From Shewanella sp. AS1 (GTDB taxonomy: Bacteria > Pseudomonadota > Gammaproteobacteria > Enterobacterales > Shewanellaceae), in contig NZ_JAKCLJ010000005.1 of NCBI RefSeq assembly GCF_021412565.1, positions 124,001 through 188,000 on the forward strand: a stretch of DNA of 64,000 bases, given 5' to 3'. The translations under genes were made by a program, and so were the position numbers. This document shows positions 26,099-35,575 of the stretch, one piece after another. Numbering within the stretch: the first letter of the stretch is position 1; every line of letters starts with the position of its first letter. The notes beneath the pieces are model-generated. The model saw nothing but the letters and a program-made list of their open reading frames with translations, was not told where the DNA came from and ran no database searches.

Positions 26099-28366
26099 AT
26101 GACTAAAAAATGGATAAGTTCAGCCCTTATGGCGGTGCCTATGTTGCTATCTCAATCGACCTCTGCAGCCGCTTTGCAGCTGTCACAACCTCAACTGCAG
26201 CAGCCTGTGGGCGGCTCCAGTGCGCTCACTATTGAACGCCTCTACGGTTCGCCGGCGCTGGCGGGCACCAGCCCCCGAGGCCTGAAACTCTCTCCCGACG
26301 GCAAGCGGGTGACTTATCTGGCCGGTCGAGTAGAGGATCAATACTTCTATGATCTGTGGCAGATGGACGTGGCCACGGGTGAGCAGAAGGTGTTGATCGA
26401 CGCCGATAAACTCAGAGTGGGTGAGCTCTCCGATGAAGAGAAAGCCCGCCGGGAACGCCAACGTATCTATGGTCAGGGGATCATGGAATATTTCTGGTCG
26501 CAGGACAGTCAGGCGATTTTGATCCCGGCATCTGGTGCCCTCTACTACTATTCCCTTGAGGATGGCTCTGTCAAGGCGCTGCCCACAGGCGAAGGTTTTA
26601 TTACCGATGCGCGCCTGTCACCTAAAGGCCATTTTGTCTCTTTTATCCGAGATCAGAATCTCTATCTGCTTGATCTGAAAACCTCAGCCTTAACCGCACT
26701 GACCACAGATGGTGGCGGCGCGATTAAAAATGGTATGGCAGAGTTTGTCGCCCAGGAAGAGATGGATCGTATGACAGGCTACTGGTGGGCGCCGGATGAG
26801 TCGGCCATCGCCTTTACCCGTATCGATGAGTCTGGGGTCGAACTGGTGACCCGTAATGAGATCTACGCCGATGGCATCAAACTCACAGAGCAGCGTTACC
26901 CCTATGCGGGCAAGCATAACGTCGTCATCGCCTTAGGTGTGATCAAGCTGGCCGGTAAGCAGGTGAGCTGGATCGACTTAGGCGATGAGCCGGACAGCTA
27001 TCTGCCGCGGGTAGCCTGGTTGCCCGACAGCCGTCACCTCTCTTTCCAGTGGCAGAGTCGGGATCAGCAGACCTTAGATCTGCGTATCGCCGATCTCAAT
27101 AGTGACGAGCCGCCTATGACTATGATCAGGGAGCGGAGCAAGGCCTGGGTCAACCTTAACGATGATCTGCATTTCTTAAAGCAGCAGCCGCAGCTGATCT
27201 GGGCATCTGAGCAGGATGGCTTCAATCATCTCTATCTGTACGATCTCCACGGCCGCCTGATCCGCCAGTTGACCAAGGGCGAGTGGATGGTCGATAAACT
27301 GGAGTATGTGGATGAGAAAGGGGGCTGGGTCTATTTTACCGGCCGTAAAACCAGTGTGATTGAAACTCAGCTGTTTAAGGTGCCATTAAAGGGCGGCAAG
27401 ATAGAGCAGGTCAGTCAGCGCAGCGGCATGCACTCGCCTGTATTTGCCGACGATCAGCCCATCTATCTCGACTACTTTAACAGTCTGGTGCAACCACCGC
27501 AGATCAGTTTGCATAATGAAAAAGGGGAGCGTTTAGCCTGGGTTGAGCAGAATCAGATAGATGAACATCATCCCCTCTATCCCTATTTCGGCCAGTGGCA
27601 GCTACCTAGCTTTGGGCAGATTAAGGCCGATGATGGCCAGGCCTTAGTGTACCGTCTGTTTAAGCCAACCCATTTCGATGCCAGCAAAAAGTATCCAGTG
27701 GTGGTGCGCGTCTACGGCGGTCCCCATGCTCAGCTGGTGGTCAACAGCTGGAGCTCACAAGATTACTTTACCCAGTATCTGCTGCAACAGGGGTATATTG
27801 TGTTCCAGCTGGATAATCGCGGCTCGGCCCATCGTGGCACCCGTTTTGAGCAGGTGATCTACAAGCAGCTGGGTGAGGCTGAGGTGAATGACCAGAAGGC
27901 TGGAGTGGATTATCTGCGCAGCCTGGATTATGTGGATGGCGACAATATTGCTATTTATGGCCACAGCTATGGTGGTTATATGTCGCTGATGAGCCTGTTT
28001 AAGGCGCCGACCCACTTCAAGGCGGCTATTGCGGGTGCGCCCGTGACTGACTGGTCTTTGTATGATACTCACTATACCGAGCGTTACCTGTCAAGCCCTG
28101 TGACCAATGCCAAAGGTTATGAGGCCAGCAGCGTGCTGCCCTATGTGAAGGGTTATCAGTCGGGCTTATTGATGTATCACGGCATGGCCGATGATAACGT
28201 GCTGTTTGAAAATAGTACCCGTGTGTATAAGGCGCTGCAGGATGAAGGCAAGTTGTTCCAGATGATGAATTATCCCGGCTCGAAGCATTCGATGCGCGGC
28301 GAGAAGGTAAGCACGCATCTGTATCGTTCCTTAGTAGACTTTTTAGATAAGCAGTTAAAACACTAG
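26099..28366 (+). CDS. Exported dipeptidyl-peptidase IV-like serine peptidase (S9 family)
   Basis: 755 residues with an N-terminal signal peptide (SALMAVPMLLSQSTSAAA). Residues about 35-480 form the beta-propeller (DPPIV_N), including the YWWAPDESAIAFTRIDES segment and the EE pair in VAQEEMDRMTGYWW, which in DPP IV anchors the substrate N-terminus. The C-terminal alpha/beta hydrolase has the nucleophile in YGHSYGGYMS, the Asp in MADDNVLFENS and the His in GSKHSMRG; VRVYGGPHAQ supplies the oxyanion region. It should release X-Pro or X-Ala dipeptides from peptides in the periplasm. The double Glu supports DPP IV over acyl-aminoacyl peptidase or oligopeptidase B. Single gene ending before a strong terminator. 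Confidence 0.92.
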   Translation: MTKKWISSALMAVPMLLSQSTSAAALQLSQPQLQQPVGGSSALTIERLYGSPALAGTSPRGLKLSPDGKRVTYLAGRVEDQYFYDLWQMDVATGEQKVLIDADKLRVGELSDEEKARRERQRIYGQGIMEYFWSQDSQAILIPASGALYYYSLEDGSVKALPTGEGFITDARLSPKGHFVSFIRDQNLYLLDLKTSALTALTTDGGGAIKNGMAEFVAQEEMDRMTGYWWAPDESAIAFTRIDESGVELVTRNEIYADGIKLTEQRYPYAGKHNVVIALGVIKLAGKQVSWIDLGDEPDSYLPRVAWLPDSRHLSFQWQSRDQQTLDLRIADLNSDEPPMTMIRERSKAWVNLNDDLHFLKQQPQLIWASEQDGFNHLYLYDLHGRLIRQLTKGEWMVDKLEYVDEKGGWVYFTGRKTSVIETQLFKVPLKGGKIEQVSQRSGMHSPVFADDQPIYLDYFNSLVQPPQISLHNEKGERLAWVEQNQIDEHHPLYPYFGQWQLPSFGQIKADDGQALVYRLFKPTHFDASKKYPVVVRVYGGPHAQLVVNSWSSQDYFTQYLLQQGYIVFQLDNRGSAHRGTRFEQVIYKQLGEAEVNDQKAGVDYLRSLDYVDGDNIAIYGHSYGGYMSLMSLFKAPTHFKAAIAGAPVTDWSLYDTHYTERYLSSPVTNAKGYEASSVLPYVKGYQSGLLMYHGMADDNVLFENSTRVYKALQDEGKLFQMMNYPGSKHSMRGEKVSTHLYRSLVDFLDKQLKH

Positions 28367-28448
28367 GCTTCGAGGAACGGGGAAGCGGGATTCGAGCCAA
28401 GAGTTAAGAATAAAAAGCTCTGAGCATTAATTAATCACATTGAAATTG

Positions 28449-28479
28449 AAAGCCCTGTCGATAACAGTGACAGGGCTTT
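28449..28479 (+). terminator. Terminator of the S9 peptidase gene
   Basis: AAAGCCCTGTC pairs with GACAGGGCTTT around a 9-nt loop, followed by TT.T. The preceding 28370-28400 contains a GAGGAACGGGGAAGCGGG stretch of the same dispersed repeat vocabulary seen elsewhere in the window. Confidence 0.85.
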
Positions 28480-28523
28480 TTGTATCGGCTGATTAAATCT
28501 CTACCTAATGGCCTAATAAAAAA

Positions 28524-28543
28524 AAGCGACCCGAAGGTCGCTT
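28524..28543 (-). terminator. Terminator of the S8 protease operon
   Basis: AAGCGACC / GGTCGCTT stem with a CGAA tetraloop. Read on the minus strand it is followed by an eight-base T run, a classic intrinsic terminator about 25 bp after the protease stop codon. Confidence 0.88.
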
Positions 28544-28566
28544 GATTAGCAGTAAAACCTCAGTGA

Positions 28567-30111
28567 TTAACGGGCTGAACCGTCACCACCACGAACTTTA
28601 CCACTAGGCGCATTACAGCCATTTTCAGTGAGGTAATCGAATGCGGCTTTAGCCTGCACCAGGCCCCAACCTGTCTTGTAGTCGTAACCAGGCTCATCCA
28701 GATCCATCGCACTGGCAGTTAAGGCATGACGAATTGCATTAGCGCTACAATCTGGGAAGTGACTCCACACCAGAGAAGCAACACCGGATACATGAGGTGT
28801 CGCCATAGAAGTACCTGACTTATAGTCGTAGTCAACTTCTCCCTCAAGTGAAACAGTGGTTTCAACATCAAGATTATTTAACAGTGTCATACCATCTTCC
28901 TGACTGATACCAACAGCAACCAGAGGGCTGGTTCCACCCAGATCGCCGGCAACACCACCTGGCTGATTGTTGTAGACGATTGCAGCCACACCGCCGCCCG
29001 CTTCACAGTTAGCAACCTTGATACCAAAGCTGACTTCACCACGCTCGATCAAACAGATCTTACCGGCAGCATCATCACAGGGCTCAGTGCCCAGACCGCA
29101 ACTTGCTAGCATACTAGTGGCACTGCCAGTTGAACTACCTACCATAGCAAGAGCATCCATGGCTTGGCCGTTCTGAGAGACTGCAGCTACACCATTAGCG
29201 CCTGTGCCACGAGGCACAGTAGAGAGAGTCTGCACGCCTGGACCTGAAATCTCAACTTGAGATGTACGCTGAGAGAAAGAGGCATGCTTTTCCACAAAGT
29301 CGATAGCTGCGACAGACATAACGCTGTCATAAGATGCTGGGTAGGAATGAGCAGCGTTTGCATCATTACCTGCAGCGGCGATCATCAGGATGCCTTCTTT
29401 AGCTGCTTTGTCCATGGCACGACGTTCAATATTACTGTCTAACCAGCCGCCAAGACTCATAGAGATCACACTGGAGCCTGCATCGATACAGTCGTTTACT
29501 GCACCCGCTAGATCAGAAGCATAGGCAAAACTACCTTCACCATTGAAGACGCGCACTATGTGCAGATCTAGGCCGTCTGGGTTCACACCGATAACACCGG
29601 CTCCGTTACCAAGAGCCGCGACTGTGCCTGCTACGTGAGTACCGTGACCAACACCGTCTTCATACCAAGGACCTGATCCACCGTCATCGGCACCAGTGAC
29701 AGTCGCTGCTGGTAGATCTGGATGGCCCAGATCATAGCCTGAGTCTATGATACAGACTTTTTTACCACCCATATTCTGGATTTGATCGGCTTGCACCATA
29801 GCGATCCCGTAAGGTGAGGCTTCGCTATTTTCCAGACTCATTAGTTTGCGTGGCGCATCGACTGAGATACCGGCAATGCCGTCCATCTCAACCAGTTCAA
29901 GATACTGTTCTTTGCTCAGGGTTAATGACAGGCTGTCCATTGAGGCCAAGTCTCTACGTATGCCAATGCCTTTGTCTGCCAGTTGGGTTTTGAGTGCATT
30001 GCCTTTACCAGGCTTGTATTCAACTACCATGTGTAGTGGATCTGCAGCCAGAGCCGGCATACAGAGTACGGCGGAAATTGCGGCCGCCAGCAAGGTTGTT
30101 TGCTTTTTCAT
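28567..30111 (-). CDS. Secreted subtilisin-like serine protease (S8) with protease-associated domain
   Basis: 514 residues. Signal peptide ends near MPALA-ADP. A propeptide of about 80 residues follows, of the inhibitor-I9 type (MVVEYKPGKGNALKTQL). The catalytic triad is complete: Asp in VCIIDSGYD, His in GHGTHVAGT, Ser in SGTSMATPHVSG; the oxyanion Asn is in IAAAGNDAN. Between His and Ser blocks, about residues 310-400, there is an inserted PA domain (GKICLIERGEVSFGIKVANC, YNNQPGG) that usually contributes to substrate access. The C-terminus lacks a sorting tail, so the enzyme is probably released via type II secretion. It follows a lipoprotein gene by about 30 bp on the same strand and is likely co-transcribed. 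Confidence 0.95.
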   Translation of the reverse strand: MKKQTTLLAAAISAVLCMPALAADPLHMVVEYKPGKGNALKTQLADKGIGIRRDLASMDSLSLTLSKEQYLELVEMDGIAGISVDAPRKLMSLENSEASPYGIAMVQADQIQNMGGKKVCIIDSGYDLGHPDLPAATVTGADDGGSGPWYEDGVGHGTHVAGTVAALGNGAGVIGVNPDGLDLHIVRVFNGEGSFAYASDLAGAVNDCIDAGSSVISMSLGGWLDSNIERRAMDKAAKEGILMIAAAGNDANAAHSYPASYDSVMSVAAIDFVEKHASFSQRTSQVEISGPGVQTLSTVPRGTGANGVAAVSQNGQAMDALAMVGSSTGSATSMLASCGLGTEPCDDAAGKICLIERGEVSFGIKVANCEAGGGVAAIVYNNQPGGVAGDLGGTSPLVAVGISQEDGMTLLNNLDVETTVSLEGEVDYDYKSGTSMATPHVSGVASLVWSHFPDCSANAIRHALTASAMDLDEPGYDYKTGWGLVQAKAAFDYLTENGCNAPSGKVRGGDGSAR

Positions 30112-30140
30112 AATATCACCTTTGTTGGTTAGGGGCCGGA

Positions 30141-30728
30141 TTAGCCGTTAGTTTCTTCGTCGTCAGCTGGACCGCCACACTCTTTGGCGTTTAGGTTGCC
30201 GCTGACACTACCTTGGTTCCAGTAGGTGTGGTATGGACCGCTCTGGATAATAAGCGCTCTGACCATGCCGTTGATATCATAGGCACGATTAGCGCCTTCA
30301 CCTGTATCTAACATACAGACAAAGCCTCTACCTTCACCAGGCGCATTAGGGTTAGTTGAGGTGTAATCGAAGTTGACTTCGAAGAAGCCTGGTTCACACA
30401 GTTGTTGACAGGCTGTGCTGGGATCCTCTGCATCGAGAGCACTCCCCACTAACTCTGAACCACAAAGACCTGCACCGATTACATTAGCTTTAAAGCTCAC
30501 GCCGCCAATATCTTCGTAATCGATGGCTGTTTTGTCTTGGAAGTTGACATGGCCGCTGAGTTGGCCATCGCAACGTTTAGCATTAACGGTAAATACGGCT
30601 TTGCCTTTACCGCCGAGGGAGTTCATTGTACCGCCACCGTTGATCTGGCCGTCGAGCTTGACGCAACCACCGAGTGCCATTGCACCGGCAAGCAACATCA
30701 CCCCTTTGCTAATTGAAGTTAATCTCAT
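30141..30728 (-). CDS. Lipoprotein of unknown function, upstream of the S8 protease
   Basis: 195 residues. The N-terminus is a lipoprotein signal with a lipobox, MALGGC, so the mature protein starts at Cys near residue 22 and is lipid-anchored. The rest is beta-rich with eight or so cysteines (KRCDGQ, GLCGS, ACQQLCEPG, VCMLD, KECGG), suggesting disulfides in the periplasm or on the outside. I do not recognise a named family. Its position immediately before the protease, in the same transcript, makes a partner, chaperone or inhibitor of that protease possible, but nothing in the sequence shows it. Confidence 0.75.
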   Translation of the reverse strand: MRLTSISKGVMLLAGAMALGGCVKLDGQINGGGTMNSLGGKGKAVFTVNAKRCDGQLSGHVNFQDKTAIDYEDIGGVSFKANVIGAGLCGSELVGSALDAEDPSTACQQLCEPGFFEVNFDYTSTNPNAPGEGRGFVCMLDTGEGANRAYDINGMVRALIIQSGPYHTYWNQGSVSGNLNAKECGGPADDEETNG

Positions 30729-31320
30729 TCTTCTCTCCTGGAATTATAATAATTTCAGATTTTAGTTAAGACAGTTCCCTGTCCCGTTAATACATACCTC
30801 GACCACAACTGACCAATAAGGTAACAACGGTACGCATGGATACATTTGTAAAGCAGGGTAAATAAAATGTAAATAAGTTGAGGTTAAATTGTTAATGTAC
30901 AATTTGATACGTTTGTTAAAACACCTGTTTAAAACTCCTGAATTCTGAAACATAACTTAGTTAATTTGATGAATGGATCTTCATTTTTTGGGAGTTTGTT
31001 CATTGAAATTGTTAGATAATATTTGACCTGCATTATTGGGTATTTATTTTGAAATTAAATTTTTATTCTCATTTTTTGAATTTTTTTTCGTAGGTGAGAT
31101 TTTTTTCATCAAGAGGTTTTTGGAGAATTTAGCGGTTTTGTGTAATAATTTGTTTACAAGTTTACATCTGTAGGTGGGGGATGAATTGTTTTTTTTCGCG
31201 GGAATATAGTGTAAACAAAAATCATGAGTTCCGATGAGCACTGACCCTTGTATCTATTTGGTGATAGTAATGCTTATTTGGCGGGCTTATCATCGTGGGT
31301 TTGAATCTAGAGGCGCTTGC
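30729..31320. other. AT-rich intergenic region without a recognisable gene
   Basis: Very A/T-rich (long runs of T at 31060-31110), with only short open frames that show no family resemblance. It must contain the promoter of the lipoprotein/protease operon, read on the minus strand. No riboswitch or clear palindromic operator was found. Confidence 0.5.
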
Positions 31321-31329
31321 ACAGCGGAT

Positions 31330-31988
31330 AGAGGATGGCGGATATGAGGAAAGGCCAAAAAATGTAGGGAACATTTTGGTGCATGGGCTTTGGCACTTTC
31401 TATTAATAAGAAGTGTTCCAGACACAAATCCCCTCATTGGCGTCTGACCTCTATGGATGGAGGAAATGCCAAAAAATGGAGGGAACATTTTTGGCCCATG
31501 GCCACCGGGGATAAGTACAATCCATGTACAAACCCCCTCATTGGCCATTCATGGCCATCGGGGATAAGTACATCCATGTACAAATACCAAAGCTATCATC
31601 TGACCTCCATGGATGGAGGGAATGCCAAAAATGTAGGGAACATTTTGGTGCATGGGCTTCGGCATAAGTGTTCCAGACACAAATCCCCTCATTGGCGTCT
31701 GACCTCCATGGATGGAGGGAATGCCAAAAAACGGAGGGAACATTTTGATCCTGGCCATCGGGGATAAGTACATCCATGTACAAACCCCCTCATTGGCCAT
31801 TCATGGCCATCGGGGATAAGTACATCCATGTACAAATACCGAAGCTATCATCTGACCTCCATGGATGGAGGGAATGCCAAAAATGTAGGGAACATTTTGG
31901 TGCATGGGCTTTGGCATAAGTGTTCCAGACACAAATCCCCTCATTGGCCATCCATGGCTATCGGGGATAAGTACATCCATGTACAAAA
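31330..31988. repeat. Palindrome-rich tandem repeat, period about 252 bp, downstream of arcA
   Basis: AACCCCCTCATTGGCCATTC begins at 31531 and again at 31783, a 252-bp step, and a partial earlier unit reaches back to about 31340. Within each unit there are sub-palindromes: GGCCATTCATGGCC, GTACATCCATGTAC (perfect), CCTCCATGGATGGAGG, and the repeated phrase CAAAAATGTAGGGAACATTTTGG. Shorter sub-repeats (CCCCTCATTGG, CGGGGATAAGTACATCCATG) recur up to five times. Several open frames exist on both strands here but they are repeat artefacts. The array stops exactly at the arcA terminator. Confidence 0.85.
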
Positions 31989-31989
31989 A

Positions 31990-32011
31990 AAGCCAGTCGT
32001 AGGACTGGCTT
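31990..32011 (-). terminator. arcA terminator
   Basis: AAGCCAGTC / GACTGGCTT with a 4-nt loop, followed on the minus strand by a run of seven T. It sits about 30 bp past the arcA stop, at the edge of the repeat array. Confidence 0.88.
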
Positions 32012-32042
32012 TAATCTTGTTTATCTTATCTGAATCGGCGGA

Positions 32043-32762
32043 TTAGGCTTCTTCTAAGTTACCGCAGAAACGGTAGCCTTCACCGTGAATGGTGGCGATG
32101 ATTTCTGGCGTATCGGGTAAGCTTTCGAAATGCTTACGGATACGACGGATAGTCACATCCACAGTACGGTCATGTGGCTTAAGTTCGCGGCCTGTCATCT
32201 TCATTAGCAGATCGGCGCGAGTTAAGATCTTGCCTGGGTTCTCGACAAAGTGCAGCATAGCGCGGAACTCACTGCGAGGTAACTTGTAAGATTCACCCTG
32301 TGGACTAACCAGTGAACGGCTATTGATCTCAAGGCTCCAACCATTGAAACGGTAATGCTCGACTGCGCTTTTCTCTTCTGTTTCGCCAACATTGCTGTTA
32401 ACACGAGTCAGTAGGTTACGTGCGCGGATAGTCAGTTCACGAGGATTGAAAGGTTTAGTGATGTAATCATCTGCACCGATTTCAAGTCCTAAAATCTTGT
32501 CGACTTCGTTGTCACGACCAGTTAGGAAGATCAGGCCGATATTGTTGATTTCACGAAGTTCGCGAGCCAATAAAAGCCCATTTTTACCAGGAAGATTAAT
32601 ATCCATAACCACAAGATTAATCTTGTTTTCCTGCATAGCTTTATGCATTTCTGCGCCATCATTGGCTTCAGTTACCACATATCCTTCAGCCTCAAAAATA
32701 CTTCTCAGTGTGTTACGGGTAACGGCTTCATCTTCAACGATGAGAATGTGCGGGTTTTGCAT
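32043..32762 (-). CDS. arcA: Aerobic/anaerobic respiration response regulator ArcA
   Basis: OmpR-family regulator controlling respiratory and central metabolism according to quinone redox state. 239 residues, near-identical in layout to E. coli ArcA. The receiver has VEDE, phospho-acceptor D54 in [10 protein letters not shown] in FLTGRD and K in ITKPFNP. The C-terminal winged helix is visible from [12 protein letters not shown] through [20 protein letters not shown] to the GEGYRFCG end. In Shewanella the partner is the split ArcS/HptA relay rather than ArcB; neither is in this window. Single gene with its own terminator and a long upstream region. Confidence 0.96.
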   Translation of the reverse strand: MQNPHILIVEDEAVTRNTLRSIFEAEGYVVTEANDGAEMHKAMQENKINLVVMDINLPGKNGLLLARELREINNIGLIFLTGRDNEVDKILGLEIGADDYITKPFNPRELTIRARNLLTRVNSNVGETEEKSAVEHYRFNGWSLEINSRSLVSPQGESYKLPRSEFRAMLHFVENPGKILTRADLLMKMTGRELKPHDRTVDVTIRRIRKHFESLPDTPEIIATIHGEGYRFCGNLEEA

Positions 32763-33345
32763 ACTTAATTACCTAATATTGATTTAAATCTGGTTCTAAC
32801 CATGAGCGCAGATTGATTGAGCGCCCCACTTATTTTGCTGACGACTACTGATCCACTTAGGTGTATTCATAAAAAAAGAGTCTGAAACAACACACACATC
32901 ATGATTAGTATAGTATTTTGTATCTCTTTCAAATTGTATTGAAAAGAGAAATCAAACTGCATTCACTTCGATTAACAATAGTAGGAAATAGTTCCTTTCA
33001 CTATCTATTAATTTCACGTTTTAATGCTACAACAGCCTGAGCTCACATTTTATACAGGAAATCGACAGACTTTTAGGTTACCGCTGAAAGACAAGTTGTA
33101 ACTAAAAGTATCTCATCGCGAGATGAATTGAAGTGAATCAACAACCTAATTGTACTCGTTTTAGTCATTTGTTAACAAATGAAATGTTAATAAAATTCTT
33201 GTTAGTTTTGACCTAAGTCACATCAAGATAGCTAATACGATGATTTTAAATGTAAAATATATTTTGCTTTATGGCGTTGGTACTCGCTCTAGGCAACTGA
33301 GGTGGCTTTGCTATAATCGATAGCATCTAATCTAGGAATATTTTA
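32763..33345. promoter_or_regulatory. arcA / DUF3293 divergent promoter region
   Basis: 583 bp of A/T-rich DNA without a gene. A near-perfect inverted repeat (TCTCTTTCAA at 32923 with TTGAAAAGAGA at 32939) lies on the arcA side. Three GTTA-type words (GTTAAC at 33171, GTTAAT at 33186, GTTAGT at 33201) are spaced exactly 15 bp and resemble ArcA half-sites, though ArcA repeats are normally about 11 bp apart. These are candidates only. The long untranslated space suggests multiple arcA promoters. Confidence 0.4.
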
Positions 33346-33348
33346 GTG

Positions 33349-33780
33349 ATGTGTACTGTGACCGATCATCTCTGGCATTGTTATCAGCAAACCCAGTTTC
33401 TTTTGACTCAAACTTTTTCCTCTTCGTTATCATTTGCCATTATTACCGCGCACAATCCCAGAGGCCAGTCCTTAACGGCCTCCCAAAATCGTTTGTTAGA
33501 TAAGCAGTTACAGCAGCATATTATTCGATTGCAGCGGCCTTATCGTGCCCTGATAGGGAGTTCTGTCGATCGCACTTATATGGAAAAAAGCTGGGCGATT
33601 CCGATAGATAAGGCTTCGGCTATCGAGCTGGCCAGGCAATTTAATCAAAATGCCATCTACTATATTCACAAGGGTGAGCTGCAATTGGTCCCTTGCTTAT
33701 TACCCTATGGCGAGGTCGATCTCGGTGATTTTTCGGCGAGAGTATCAATCGTGAGTGAGTTACCCGATTTTTATTCATAA
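33349..33780 (+). CDS. DUF3293 family protein
   Basis: 143 residues, soluble, no signal peptide. The FAIITAHNPRGQSLTASQN segment is the family hallmark as I remember it for DUF3293 (an 'IT.NP' strand followed by a polar helix), and the C-terminal half has RALIGSSVDRTYMEKSWAIP and an Asn-rich FNQNAIYYI. Function is unknown. ATG 33349 is preceded by a GTG in frame; both are close. It lies between the divergent arcA and the lysine-riboswitch leader and appears to be a single gene. Confidence 0.65.
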   Translation: MCTVTDHLWHCYQQTQFLLTQTFSSSLSFAIITAHNPRGQSLTASQNRLLDKQLQQHIIRLQRPYRALIGSSVDRTYMEKSWAIPIDKASAIELARQFNQNAIYYIHKGELQLVPCLLPYGEVDLGDFSARVSIVSELPDFYS

Positions 33781-33910
33781 TGACCTAAGCAGCCTTATTT
33801 AGGTTCTAAGAGTGAGAATTGGATAAAAAGTGAGTTTCATCGAATAAATATCATTGACTTGGTCAATGTATGTTTGCTAATTTCCCTAGCTCTTAATTTT
33901 TATGGTTAAG

Positions 33911-34130
33911 AGTACAGAAGAGGAGCGTTAACTAGGTAGTAAGTCGGAGGAGCCCAAACTCTATTGATGACTTATGAGGGAGATTAACGCCGAGGTAAAC
34001 ATCTATTTGGTGCAGCTGTTTATCGGTCGTCTGGGCTGAATCCCGTCGATTGTCACCTGTTTATTGGTGGAGAGCTTCTGGTGGTGATTGCTGTTTCCCG
34101 TCTTGGGGTGCGTTATCTTTGCACCAGGCT
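33911..34130 (+). promoter_or_regulatory. Lysine riboswitch (L box) upstream of lysC
   Basis: The conserved L-box pieces are present in order: AGTACAGAAGAGGAGCG, AGTAAGTCGGAGGAGCCC, GAGGGAGATTAACGCCGAGG (which closes the first helix), CTGGGCTGAATCCCG, TGTCACC, and GGTGGAGAGCTTCTGG. A further hairpin, GGTGC around GTTATCTT with GCACC (about 34107-34124), may belong to the expression platform. No long T run follows, so control could be translational. It should reduce lysC expression when lysine is plentiful. Confidence 0.9.
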
Positions 34131-34216
34131 CTTCGAACGAAGTCAGTTCGGAGTGTAATCATGTTAACTTTTTCTCTATTTCAGCCTGTCTCATTTTGTC
34201 AAAGTGAGGTGTGCTA

Positions 34217-35575
34217 ATGTCTGCTATCGTCGTTGCTAAATTTGGTGGAACCTCGGTTGCCGATTATCAATCTATGAGTCGCTGCGCCGATATAGTGCTG
34301 GCCAACCCCGACACCCGTCTAGTGGTGGTAAGTGCCTCCAGCGGCGTGACTAACTTGTTGGTAGAGTTGACACAGGCGCAGCTTGAAGATGAGCGTCGCC
34401 AGCAACTGCTCAAAGAGATCGCCTCAATCCAATATAAGATCCTCGATAAGCTCGGGTATCCAGATAACGTGGCGGCGCGTATCGATAAACTGCTTAGCCG
34501 CATCGGCGTTCTGAGCGAATCTTTAACACTCAATCGCAATAAAGCCATCATGGATGAACTGCTCGCCCAGGGCGAACAGTGTTCATCGGCATTGTTTGCC
34601 GCCGTGCTGCGGGAGAAAGGGGAGTCGGCCTCGGCATTCGATGTGCGCCAAGTGATGCGAACCGACAGCCATTTCGGCCGCGCCGAACCTCAGATTGAGC
34701 AGATCGCCGAGCTTTGCAGCCAGCATCTTGCCCCTCTACTTGAACAGCAGCGCATAGTGACGCAGGGCTTTATTGGCGCCGACGAACAGGGCTCGACGAC
34801 CACATTAGGCCGGGGCGGCAGCGATTATTCGGCCGCCTTGTTGGCCGAGGCATTGAAGGCATCGGCGGTTGAGATCTGGACAGATGTTGCCGGTATCTAT
34901 ACCACAGACCCCCGACTTGCGCCCAATGCCAGCCCTATAAAAGAGATCAGTTTTAACGAAGCGGCGGAGATGGCGACTTTCGGGGCTAAAGTGTTGCATC
35001 CTGCGACTATTCTGCCTGCGGTCAGACAGAAGATTCAGGTATTTGTCGGTTCGAGTATTGCGCCAGAAAAAGGCGGCACCTGGATACGTCATCAGGTGAG
35101 CGATGAGCCTATCTACCGCGCCGTTGCGGTGCGCCGCGACCAAACCCTGCTGAATCTGCACAGCCTGCAGATGCTCCATGCCCAAGGCTTCCTAGCAGAA
35201 ACCTTCGCGACGCTTGCACGACATAAGATCAGTGTGGATTTGATCACCACCTCAGAGGTGAATGTATCCCTGACCTTAGATAAAACAGGGTCTGATTCCG
35301 CCGGTAACAGCCTGCTGAGCGAGGCGCTGTTACAGGAGCTGTCACAGCATTGCCGTGTTCGCGTCGAAGAAAATCTGGCGCTGGTTGCCATAATCGGCAA
35401 TAAGATAGCCACCACGGCTGGCGTGTGTCGCCGGGTGTTTGAGGTGCTTGAGCCCCATAACGTGCGCATGATCTGTCAGGGCGCCAGCCCGCATAATCTG
35501 TGTGTGTTAGTGTCTGAGTCAGAAGCGGCGCAGGTGGTGCGTGCGCTGCACGAAAACTTGTTTGAAGCGGCATAA
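34217..35575 (+). CDS. lysC: Lysine-sensitive aspartokinase III
   Basis: Phosphorylates aspartate, the first step toward lysine, threonine and methionine. About 452 residues, the monofunctional AKIII length. The kinase domain opens with VVAKFGGTSVAD (nucleotide site) and includes TLGRGGSDYSAALLA and EIWTDVAGIYTTDPR. The C-terminal third holds two ACT domains (LNLHSLQMLHAQGFLAETFA and VAIIGNKIATTAGV), where lysine inhibits. ATG 34217 is chosen because GAGGT lies seven bases before it; the frame also has GTG 34211. The lysine riboswitch upstream shows RNA-level feedback in addition to allosteric control. Its TAA overlaps the next ATG by one base. Confidence 0.96.
   Translation: MSAIVVAKFGGTSVADYQSMSRCADIVLANPDTRLVVVSASSGVTNLLVELTQAQLEDERRQQLLKEIASIQYKILDKLGYPDNVAARIDKLLSRIGVLSESLTLNRNKAIMDELLAQGEQCSSALFAAVLREKGESASAFDVRQVMRTDSHFGRAEPQIEQIAELCSQHLAPLLEQQRIVTQGFIGADEQGSTTTLGRGGSDYSAALLAEALKASAVEIWTDVAGIYTTDPRLAPNASPIKEISFNEAAEMATFGAKVLHPATILPAVRQKIQVFVGSSIAPEKGGTWIRHQVSDEPIYRAVAVRRDQTLLNLHSLQMLHAQGFLAETFATLARHKISVDLITTSEVNVSLTLDKTGSDSAGNSLLSEALLQELSQHCRVRVEENLALVAIIGNKIATTAGVCRRVFEVLEPHNVRMICQGASPHNLCVLVSESEAAQVVRALHENLFEAA

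Noticed and set aside
31390..32046. Several open frames on both strands in the palindromic array
   Set aside because: They repeat the same peptide on both strands, as palindromic repeats do, and are not coding.
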